In this document: piece after piece, positions 43,497-54,236 of the stretch
Position numbering within the stretch: the first letter of the stretch is position 1
How the letters are laid out: each line of letters begins with the position of its first letter
Assembly: GCF_004359215.1 (NCBI RefSeq)
Contig: NC_090625.1
Span: 2,268,070 to 2,332,069 of the forward strand
DNA from: Bremia lactucae
Taxonomy: Eukaryota; Oomycota; Peronosporomycetes; Peronosporales; Peronosporaceae
Reading direction: 5' to 3'
DNA: 64,000 nucleotides
Position numbers and translations under genes: made by a program
Notes under the pieces: model-generated
What the model saw: only the letters and a program-made list of their open reading frames with translations
Told to the model about the DNA's origin: nothing
Database searches by the model: none

Positions 43497-46400
43497 CTCC
43501 CACTCGACTCGACACCGCTGGGTGCTCGTATTCCGAGCCTGTTTCGGAGGTTTTCGAACTGCACAGCTGTAATGGCCTTGGTCATGATGTCTGCTAGCAT
43601 GTCTGTTGTCGAAACATATTGCAGCACCACTTCGCCTTCTTCTACCTTCTCGCGCACGAAGTGGTAGCGAATGTCAATATGCTTGGTACGCTTGTGAAAC
43701 TCTGGATTCTTAGCCAGTGCAATAGAGCCTTGATTATCTTCGTAGATCTTGATTGCATCGTCGCTTGCCATCTCGCCGAGCTCACACAAGAACACCTTGA
43801 GCCATACAGCCTCTTGGGTTGCTTCCGATAACGCCATGTACTCGGCTTCCGTTGAGGACAGTGCCACCGTGCGCTGCTTCTTGCTTCTCCAGCTGATACA
43901 CCCGCCGCTCATCATGAATGCGTAGCCACTTGTGCTCCTTCTTGACTCGATGTCTCCGGCCCAGTCTGCGTCTGAGTAGCCGCACACACAACAGTTGTCT
44001 TGCCGTGAGTACTCGAGTCCTTGAGTCGATGTAGCTTGGAGGTACCGCATAACACGCTTGAGAGCTTGCCAGTGTGTCGGGCACGGGTCGGCGGCAAACT
44101 GGCTCAGTACTCCCACTGCAGCAGCGAGGTCTGGCCGCGTCGCCACCATCAGGTACATGATGCTGCCGACGGCACTCCGGTACGGCACGTTCTTCATTGT
44201 GTCTTCGTGATTGCAGCCGCCCTCGCACATGCTCTTGGTCAACTTGAGTCCTGGATCTTGCGGCGTCTTCACAGGCTTGCTGTCATGCATCCCAAACTTG
44301 GTTAAAACAGACTTAAGAAACTTGGTTTGCCGCATCGTCACATAGCCAGCCGCATGATCGCTCTTGATTTCCACACCAAGAAAATACTTTAGCTCACCGA
44401 GATCCGTCATCTCGAATCGGTCACTCAACGCACGCTTTGTTGACGTGAGAAACTCGTCGTTGCTACTTGCGATGATCAGATCGTCAACTTACAAAACAAC
44501 AAAGACCATGTCGCTGTCATCTCGCTTAACGTACACGCAGTGATCTGATTCACACTTGATGAAACCCATCTTGATCATGAAGTCATCGATGGTCTGATTC
44601 CACATACGGGGTGATTGCTTCAACCCGTATAGTGACTTCTTCAGCTTGCACACGTGATCTGGACGACCAGCATCGACATATCCATCTGGCTGCGCCATGT
44701 AGATATCTTCATCCAATCCACCATTTAGGAACGCTGTCTTGACATCCATCTGATGCAACTTCAGCGTATACTTGGCAGCCAAACTTTGAACAATTCGAAT
44801 CGACGTAAACTTGGCCACCGGCGCATACGTTTCTTCGTAATCGACTCCATACTTCTGTGAGAACCCCTTAGCCACTAGACGTGCCTTATACCGCTCAATT
44901 TCGCCATCTTGAGTCTCCTTGACACGGAACACCCATCTGCAGCCGATAGCCTTGCGTCCCTTTGGCAACGATACAATGTTCCATGTATCATTTTTCTGGA
45001 GCGAGTCATACTCCGAATCGCACGCTTCCTTCCATTTCACTGCGTCACTGGATTCCATAGCCGACTTAAACGTAGTCGGCATATCTCCCACTGAATCCAT
45101 GACGTATGCAGCTTCGTAATGTGTTGCATCTTGAGCTGCTGCTGGCATCTCATCAAGACCTTGATGTCTCTTGTAATACGCAGACCGCTTGGCACTTGGA
45201 GTGTCTGTTGCTTTCTCCAACGACTGTGTCCGTTGGTGTCTCTTGCTGCTGGACTCCATATCCGCATCTTGCGCAGTGTCTTCTTCTTGTTCCTGCGGCG
45301 ATTCTTCATCCGTCGCCTCTTCATCTTCGATGACTACTTCCTGCTGAAAGTAGTTGTGTCTTTCACTGTCGAAAACATCTTCCATGAACTGAGCATCGCG
45401 ACTTACCAGTATGCGGCAACTGTCCAGCTCCTCGAATCGATACGCTTTCTCATGATCCGAATATCCAAGAAACCGGCAGCGTACTGACCGAGAATCAAAT
45501 TTGGCACGCTGTTCCTTTGGCACCATAACATACGCGTGACAACCAAACACCTTCAGGTTAGCCAGCAATGGTTTCTTGCCTGTCCAAACTTGGTGTGGCG
45601 ATTTGTCATGGCTGACAGCACGTGTTGGACACCTATTGCGGAGAAACGTAGCTGTCATGACAGCTTCGCCCCAGTATTCTTTGGACAGTCCAGCATGTTT
45701 TATCATGCAGCGCGCGCACTCTACCAATGTTCGATTCATTCGTTCGGCGACCCCGTTCAACTGAGGAGTGTAAGGCGGCGTGAATGTTTGCACGATTCCT
45801 CGATCACTGCAAAGCTTGGCCATATCACGCGAAGTATACTCGCCGCCATTGTCACTGCGAATCGTCTTTACCCGCTTGCCCGTTTGCGTTTCAGCAAACG
45901 CAACAAAGTCAGCAAATTTGGCAGGTACTTCCGACTTGTTACTCAACAAGTACACCTTGCAAAAATGTGATTTGTCATCGATAAAAGTGACAAAGTAGCG
46001 CTTCCCGCTGAAAGTCGGCGTCTGCATGGGACCACATACATCACTGTGAATGACTTCCAAAACATGCTTTGCACGATTTGGTGATGACTTGGCATAGCTC
46101 ACTCGCGTTTGCTTACCGAGTGAGCATCCGTCACACACCTCCCACTGCTTTACTGATGCAATGTTAATGCCAATACCATAACTTTTCTTCACAATAGCAT
46201 CAAGACCGCCATGACTAATGTGACCAAGTCGAAGGTGCCAGAGGTACGACGTGGTGTCCCCATGGTATCCCATCGATCTTGTTGTATTTGCCTCATCCAT
46301 CAGAATAGGCGTCATGCAAAGCTTGAACAATCCTTTGCCTTCACGCGCTCCAAGCTTCCAGCGAAGATCTTTTGTTTCCGCAAAACAACCATCGCGCTCA

Positions 46401-47578
46401 AACGTAACTGGCCCAACATCCTTTGTAAAGCGGCCAACCGAAAACAAATTTCGCGAAAGCTTGGGAATATGCCATACGCCAGTAAGCATACCTTTCTTAG
46501 TCCCACGCGGAGTCTTCATTGACATCACTATGTCGCCCATTCCCACCGCTTGGACCACACCGTCGTCAGCGAGATGCACATCTATTGGAGAAATAGTCTT
46601 GTAATTCTTCATGTACTCTTTCGAGTACGTCATGTGTTGCGTTGCTCCTGAGTCAACCAACCACACACATTCCGACTTGGTAGCACTTGCATCACCACCA
46701 ACCGAGAACAGAAAATCGCCCGAGTCGTCTTCTACTTGCGCGATATTTGCTGTTTGCGACCTTTGTCGCTGCGCATTCTCGCGGAGTCGTACTGGACACT
46801 TCGCAATCCAATGTCCCTGCTCACCACAATAATGGCATGCACTGCTCGTCTTGACAGGCGCTTGTCGTACTCCCTTGCGCTTTCCTTGATCGTTCGACAT
46901 AAACGCTTGACCTTGACCGTGCGCGGCTCCCTCGATGCCGCCACCTTGTTCCTTGCGTTTCATGTCCTCGTGCAACAGTCGAGACGTCACCAGCTCCCAT
47001 GACAGCGAGTCAGCTCTTGACTCCAGTGCCGTGATCAGGAACGCAAACGAATCACTGAGGCTTCCCAAGAGCGTGATGACCAAGTCGTCTTCACTAACCG
47101 GAGCTCCCACTGCATCCAGCTGCTCCGCCAGGGTCTTTAACTTGTTAATGTGCTGTAGCACATCATCACCATCATCCATTTTGGCCGTAAAGAAGCGTCG
47201 ACGAAGATAGAGCTTGTTCGCCAAGCTCTTCTTCTCGAAGTGTCCCTCCAGCCGTGACCATGCATCGTGCGCTCCACTTGCCGAGCGAACCAGAGGCAGC
47301 TGTGAATCCTCCATCGCGAGACAGATGATCGCCAGCGCCTTTCGAGACTTACGCTTGTAAGTTGTCTGATCCAGCGTACTGGTCAGGTGCTCGAGTTTCA
47401 CCTCCCCGCTTGTCACTTCCCACAGGTCCCTCTCCTCCAGCACCATTTGCATCTTAAATTTCCACGTATGAAAATTCATGCCATCAAACTTGTTGATGCG
47501 AGAAGAGGTGGCGGAAGCAGAATCCATGGCGAAAGCGAAGTCAACGTCGGGGGCAAAGAAGGCGGGTCTTGGGCTCAT
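43421..47578 (-). pseudogene. B/C chimeric copia gag-pol with stop in the RT active site
   Basis: Minus strand from ATG 47578 ([10 protein letters not shown]). Gag, zinc knuckle, protease, integrase and most of RT are B-type and near identical to B2. Between 44285 and 44261 it switches to C-type for the late RT, RNase H and C-terminus (KLTKSMCEGGCNHEDTMKNV onward). One lesion: at 44491-44489 the Tyr codon TAT of YVDD is TAA (residue 1030). The frame is otherwise open to 43421, ending in the LTR. Without the stop it would be a full polyprotein, so the chimera was probably made by a working reverse transcription cycle and mutated later. Confidence 0.95.
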
Positions 47579-47582
47579 AACC

Positions 47583-47860
47583 TATTGAAACGGTCAAGTG
47601 AGCGAAGTTTAGCAAAATGCAAAGTAAATATATTAAGGTCCTTAGTTCGCAAACCTATTGCTACCTCTAAGCCAATCATTGCTTCTAGCCAATCATAGTT
47701 CATAGAACCTTCTAGAAGCTTGTGACGTCATCTACTGACGTCACCCTATGACGTCATCTACTGACGTCATCTACTGATGTCACACTATGACGTCATTACC
47801 GGTATATACTGGTACATACTGGTAGTCTCTTGGTCAGGTCGAGCCGCTTCCTCGCCAACA
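47583..47860 (-). repeat. B/C chimera 5' LTR
   Basis: 278 bases, B-type at both ends (TGTTGGCGAGG at 47860, TTTCAATA at 47583), with five TGACGTCA and one variant. The matching 3' LTR is C-type at its start, as expected for a B-to-C switch inside pol. Confidence 0.92.
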
Positions 47861-49630
47861 TAAGCAAGCGGTTCGAGATGTCCGACCTAGGTAAGCTCAA
47901 ATTTTGTCTCGGCATGCAAGTTGAGCGAGATGGCAAGACAGGCGATGTGTCAATGCGACAAACTAAGTTTTTGCAGTCGATTCTGATCAAGTACGGCATG
48001 CAAGATTGCAAGCATGTAAAGACACCTCAAGACACTGGACTAAAGCTTTGGCTTAGAAGTAGCAAATGATTTTGCAAACTAAGGACCTTAAATATATTTA
48101 CTTTGCATTTTGCATCCTACTACCCAAGTGCCCTTTTCTTCAACAACAACCACAACAACAACTCTCGACAGCGTTTTCAGCAAGCTAACGTTGTGCGAGA
48201 TGAGGACCATGACGAGTATCTGTTTTCGGTCGGAGAAGCTCACGAGTCGTCCATGTGGCTAATCGGTTCGGGTGCGACTCAGCATATGTCGCACACCAAG
48301 ACGTTCATGAGAAATTACAAGAAGATTGACTCTGTAAGCGTGCATCTCGCGGACGATGGCATTGTTCAAGCGGTTGGCGTTGGCGACATCGTGATGTCTA
48401 TGCCTTCTCCAAGAGGAATGAAGAAAGGTGTACTCAAGGGCGTATGGCATATTCCTAAGCTGAGTCGCAATCTGTTCTCTGTTGGCCGATTCACCAAGGA
48501 CGTTGCACGCGTCACTTTCGACAGCAAGTATTGCTTTGTGCTGCTTAGAAAAGACAAGTGGACGATCGGCACCCGTGTCGGAAGAGGTTTGTTCAAGCTA
48601 AATATGTCTTCAGTACCGGTTGAGACGGTGAACATGGCAAGCGAGTCTCAAAGCTCGACCATTTCCAAGTCGTATCTTTGGCATCTTCGACTCGGCCATA
48701 TTGGCTACAGCGGACTAAAAGCCACCGTTAACAACAACCTTGCTACTGGGATCGACATTCGGTCTATCAAGCAGTGGGAGCTATGTGGAGGCTGTGCTTT
48801 AGGCAACAAACTCGCGTCAAGGTCCAATCAGCTTCAACGGATCGTACAAAAGACCTTTTGGAAGTTATCCACATTGATGTGTGCGGACCGATGAGGTCTC
48901 CAACTTTCGGTGGAATGAAGTTCTTTGTTACTTTAATCGATGATAAATCTCAGCACTGCGCGGTATACCTTATGCGCAACAAGTCCGAAGTTTTCAGCAA
49001 GTTTGCTCACTTTGTGAATATGGCCGAGAACAAGACTGACAGTCGTATAAAGGTGCTTCGAAGTGACAATGGGGGCGAGTACAAGTCAGCCAAGTTTGTC
49101 AGATTTTGTGCTGATCGGGGTATCATCCAGAAGTTTACGCCTCCGTACACCCCTAAACTTAACGGAGTGGCTGAGAGGATGAGCCGCACACTAGTCGAAT
49201 GTGCACGGTGTATGCTTGAGCATGCTAGTTTGGCCAAGGAGTATTGGGGTGAGGCAGTAATGACAGCAGCGTTTCTTCGTAATGGGCTAAACTCGTGCTC
49301 ACACGTCGCTCAAGACTCCTTACGAGGAACGGACGAAGAAAACGCCGATACTCGCAAATGTCAAGGTGTTTGGCTGCCATGTATATGTGCACGTTCCCAA
49401 GGAAAAGCGTTTGAAGCTGGATCCGCGAGCTACTCTGTGTCATTTTCTCGGGTATTCCGAACATGAGAAGGCATACCGTTTTGAGGACTTATCGTCGGGC
49501 CGGATCATCATCAGTCGCGACGCCAAGTTTATGGAAGACACTTTTACCAGTGGAAAATATGGCCAAGCTCTCGATTCGGTAACGGAATTTCAAGATGGAA
49601 ACGACGTTACAGACAATCAAGACGATGATG
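47861..49630 (+). pseudogene. D2: RT tail, LTR scrap, gag tail, protease and integrase
   Basis: Same order as 42687-43383 and then further. RT tail to about 48045; LTR scrap to about 48110 (lacking a 16-17-base stretch found in the first copy); Gag tail; protease active site changed to WLIGSGATQHM (Asp to Gly, near 48265); [30 protein letters not shown]; frameshift; integrase VIHIDVCGPMRS (48774-), [25 protein letters not shown]. It has another frameshift near 49300, then FGCHVYVHVPKEKR and an acidic linker ending DNQDDD. It is cut at 49630 by the C2 LTR. Inactive. Confidence 0.84.
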
Positions 49631-49885
49631 TAAAGAAAGGTCAAAGGCTTGAGTGGTTGAGTGCAAAATGCAAAGTAAATATATTAAGGTCCTTAGTTCG
49701 CAAACCTATTGCTACCTCTAAGCCAATCATTACTTCTAGCCAATCATAGTTCATAGAACCTTCTAGAAGCTTGTGACGTCATCTACTGACGTCATCTACT
49801 GATGTCACACTATGACGTCATTACCGGTATATACTGGTACATACTGGTAGTCTCTTGGTCAGGTCGAGCCGCTTCCTTGCCAACA
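49631..49885 (-). repeat. C2 3' LTR
   Basis: 255 bases, TGTTGGCAAGG (49885) to CTTTCTTTA (49631). Three TGACGTCA and one TGATGTCA. Interrupts D2 after a GATGATG run. Confidence 0.92.
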
Positions 49886-52800
49886 CTCCCACTCGACTCG
49901 ACACCGCTGGGTGCTCGTATTCCGAGCCTGTTTCGGAGGTTTTCGAACTGCACAGCTGTAATAGCCTTGGTCATGATGTCTGCTAGCATGTCTGTTGTCG
50001 AAACATATTGCAGCACCACTTCGCCTTCTTCTACCTTCTCGCGCACGAAGTGGTAGCGAATGTCAATATGCTTGGTACGCTTGTGAAACTCTGGATTCTT
50101 AGCCAGTGCAATAGAGCCTTGATTATCTTCGTAGATCTTGATTGCATCGTCGCTTTGCCATCTCGCCGAGCTCACACAAGAACACCTTGAGCCATACAGC
50201 CTCTTGGGTTGCTTCCGATAACGCCATGTACTCGGCTTCCGTTGAGGACAGTGCCACCGTGCGCTGCTTCTTGCTTCTCCAGCTGATACACCCGCCGCTC
50301 ATCATGAATGCGTAGCCACTTGTGCTCCTTCTTGACTCGATGTCTCCGGCCCAGTCTGCGTCTGAGTAGCCGCACACACAACAGTTGTCTTGCCGTGAGT
50401 ACTCGAGTCCTTGAGTCGATGTAGCTTGGAGGTACCGCATAACACGCTTGAGAGCTTGCCAGTGTGTCGGGCACGGGTCGGCGGCAAACTGGCTCAGTAC
50501 TCCCACTGCAGCAGCGAGGTCTGGCCGCGTCGCCACCATCAGGTACATGATGCTGCCGACGGCACTCCGGTACGGCACGTTCTTCATTGTGTCTTCGTGA
50601 TTGCAGCCGCCCTCGCACATGCTCTTGGTCAACTTGAGTCCTGGATCTTGCGGCGTCTTCACAGGCTTGCTGTCTTGCATGCCGAACCTTGTTAAAATGG
50701 ACTTGAGAAACTTGGTCTGCCGCACCGTCACTTTTCCTTCGTCACGGTTGTTCTTAATTTCCATCCCGAGAAAGTATTCCAGCTCGCCCATGTCCGTCAT
50801 CTCAAAGCGTTCACTCAGCGCGTGCTTGGTCGACTCCAACAACTCGTCGTTACTGCTTGCCAGGATGAGGTCGTCCACGTACAGCACCACGAAGATCATC
50901 TCATGGTCATTTCTCTTGATGTAGACGCAGTGATCCGACTCGCACTTCTTGAACCCCATTTCTAGCATGAAAACGTCGATGGTGTGGTTCCACATTCGCG
51001 GCGACTGCTTTAGCCCATAGAGCGACCGCTTCAGCTTGCATACGTAATTCGGATGATCTTCGTCGACATACCCATCCGGCTGCACCATGTAGATGTCTTC
51101 GTCGAGAACTCCGTTCAGGAACGCTGTCTTAACATCCATCTGATGTAGTTTGAGACTGTGCTTGGCAGCCATACTGAGCACTGTCCGGATCGATGTGAAC
51201 TTGGCCACCGGTGCGAACGTTTCTTCATAGTCGATGCCGTATTTCTGAGGAAATCCCTTCGCCACCATTCGCGCCTTGAACCGCTCCACTTCTCCATTTT
51301 GATTTTCCTTCACGCGAAAGACCCATCTGCAGCCGATCGCCTTCCGACCCTTCGGTAGTGGCACAACATCCCATGTGTCGTTCTTGCGCAGCGACTCATA
51401 CTCCGAGTCACACGCCTCCTTCCATTTGACTGCGTCGCTGGATTCCATCGCCGACTTAAACGTATTTGGCATTTCTACCACTGAATCCACAACGTAGGCA
51501 GCCTCAAAACTTGTGCTTTCTTGCGCTGCCGCTGACATCTCGTCGAGACCTATGTGTCACCTGTGCGACGCAGACCGCTTGGCACTTAGAACCTTCACTG
51601 CTTGCTCCAATGACTGCGTCCGTTGGTGTCGCTTGCTGCCGGATTCGAGGTCTTCCTCCCGCGCAGTTTCTTCTTCATCATTTGCCTGTTCGTCCGATTG
51701 CGACGATTCTTGATCTGTCACAACTTCATCTTGGATGACGACCTCTCTCTGAGAGTAGTCCCGTCTCCCACTGTCGAAGACGTCTTCCATAAACTGCGCG
51801 TCACGACTCACCAGCACACGAGCGCTCTTCAATTCTTCAAACCGATACGCTTTCTCGTGCTCTGAGTACCCGACAACACGGCAACGTACCGACCGAGCGT
51901 CAAACTTGGTGCGTTTCTCCTTCGGCACATGCACATATGCGTGGCAACCGAACACTTTCAGGTTCGCCAGCAATGGTTTCTTTCCTGTCCAAACTTGGTG
52001 CGGCGATTTGTCGTGGCTGATCGCGCGCGTCGGACACCGATTGCGGAGAAACGTAGCAGTCATCACCGCTTCGCCCCAATATCTCTTTGACAATCCGGCG
52101 TGTTCCAGCATGCAGCGCGCACACTCCACCAGCGTCCGGTTCATCCGTTCGGCGACTCCGTTCAGCTGAGGCGTGTATGGCGGTGTGAACTTCTGTATGA
52201 TCCCACGTTTGCTGCAGAACTTGGCCATTTCGTGCGACATGTATTCGCCGCCGTTGTCACTGTGGAGCGTCTTCACCCGCTTACCCGTTTGGGTTTCCGC
52301 AAGCGCAACGAAGTCAGCGAATTTGGCGGATACTTCGGACTTGTTTCGCAGCAAGTACACCACACAGAAGTGCGACTTGTCATCAATAAAGGTGACAAAA
52401 TAGCGCTTTCCACCAAATGTTGTCTGCATGGGACCACACACATCGCTGTGGACAACCTCTAGCACTTGCTTCGCGCGGTTGGGTGACGACCTCATGTAGC
52501 TTACTCGTGTTTGCTTGCCGAGTGAGCATCCGTCGCACAGCTCCCACTGTTTTGCCGACGCCATGTCCACGCCAATACCGTAGTTCTTCTTGATGATGGC
52601 ATCTAGACCGCTAAGACCGATGTGACCGAGTCGAAGGTGCCAGAGGTACGACGTGGTGTCCCCATTTCGATCCTTCGAGCTTGCCACATTGGCCTCATGC
52701 ATCATTGGTGTCATGCAGAGCTTGAACAGTCCTTTGCCTTCACGAGTGCCGAGCTTCCACTTGAGGCCTTTTGTCTCCGCGAAACACCCTTCGCTCTCGA

Positions 52801-53950
52801 AGGTCACGGCCCCAACGTCCTTGGTGAAGCGACCGACCGAAAACAAGTTGCGTGACAACTTTGGTATGTGCCACACATCGGTAAGCATACCCTTCTTGAC
52901 CCCACGAGGAGTTTGCATGGACATCACAATGTCGCCAGTCCCAATAGCTTGAATCACACCGTCGTCTGCGAGATGTACGTCCACCGGAGAGATTGTTTTG
53001 TAGTTCCTCATGAAATTCTTGGAACTCCTCATGTGCTGCGTCGCATACGAGTCGACCAGCCACACTTCACTCGACTTGGAGGCACTTCCTCCAACCGAAA
53101 AGAGAAAATCGCCAGAGTCGTCTTCACTCTGCGCGATATTCGCTCGCTGCGGCCTCTGTCGCTCCACATTCTCGCGAATCCTCGCTGGACACTTGGCGAT
53201 CCAATGCCCATGTTCACCGCAGTAGTGACAGGCACCAGTCTTCTGCACCTGTCGTCCCTTGCGCTTACCATTGTCGCTTGTCATAAACGCTTGGCCGTGC
53301 GCAGTTCCCTCAGCACCGCCACCTTGTTCCTTGCGCTTCAAGTCTTCATGTAGGAGCCGAGACGTCACTCGTTCCCACGTCAGCGTGTTGGAACGGGATT
53401 CCAACGCTGTGATCAGGAATTGGTACGACTCGCTTAGACTTCCCAGAAGCGTGATCACCAAGTCGTCCTCGCTGACCGGAGCACCCACTGCGTCGAGTTG
53501 CTCCGCCAGAGTCTTGAGCGTGTTAATGTGCTCCAGCACATCATCACCTTCATCCATCATGGTCGTGAAGATACGACGACGAAGAAAGAGCTTGTTCGCA
53601 AGACTCTTCTTCTCAAAGTGGTCTTCCAACTTTGACCATGCATTAAATGCACCACTCGCTGAGCAAACCAACGGCAGTTGCGAGTCTTCCATCGCAAGGC
53701 AGATGATCGCCATCGCTTTGCGGGACTTCCTCTTGAACGTCGCTTGGTCCAATGGAGTCACGCATTGCTCGATCTTCACGTCTCCACAAACGACCTCCCA
53801 CAGATCACGTTCCTCGAGCACCATCTGCATCTTGAACTTCCACGCGTGGAAGTTGGTTCCGTCGAACTTGTTGATGCGACTTGGCGTGGAGGTGTCCATG
53901 GCGAAGGCGTAGTCGGAGTCTTGGGCAGAGAATGCGGGGCTTGGGCTCAT
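49810..53950 (-). pseudogene. C2 gag-pol, one nonsense and one frameshift
   Basis: Minus strand from ATG 53950. Open to 51557 with Gag, zinc knuckle (CHYCGEHGHWIAKC), protease (VDSYATQHM, where Gly of DSGA is Tyr), and integrase motifs [39 protein letters not shown] and [18 protein letters not shown]-to-TGA change at about 51560 stops it in the linker. The same frame resumes from 51538 with RT ([10 protein letters not shown] near 50880) and RNase H. An extra A near 50153 shifts the frame, and the last part (IKIYEDNQGSIALAKNP) continues to 49810. The DSYA protease change alone should abolish protease activity. Confidence 0.93.
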
Positions 53951-53954
53951 AACC

Positions 53955-54236
53955 TAAAGAAAAGGTCAAAGGCTTGAGTGGTTGAGTGCAAAATGCAAAG
54001 TAAATATATTAAGGTCCTTAGTTCGCAAATCTATTGCTACCTCTAAGCCAATCATTACTTCTAGCCAATCATAGTTCATAGAACCTTCTAGAAGCTTGTG
54101 ACGTCATCTACTGACGTCACCCTATGACGTCATCTACTGACGTCATCTACTGATGTCACACTATGACGTCATTACCGGTATATACTGGTACATACTGGTA
54201 GTCTCTTGGTCAGGTCGAGCCGCTTCCTCGCCAACA
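53955..54236 (-). repeat. LTR shared by B2 (3' LTR) and C2 (5' LTR)
   Basis: 282 bases. The end next to C2 is C-type (CTCAACCACTCAAG to TTTCTTTA, then primer-binding site). The start next to B2 is TGTTGGCGAGG. Five TGACGTCA and one variant. One LTR flanks two elements, so it is likely a recombinant of a B and a C LTR. Confidence 0.9.
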
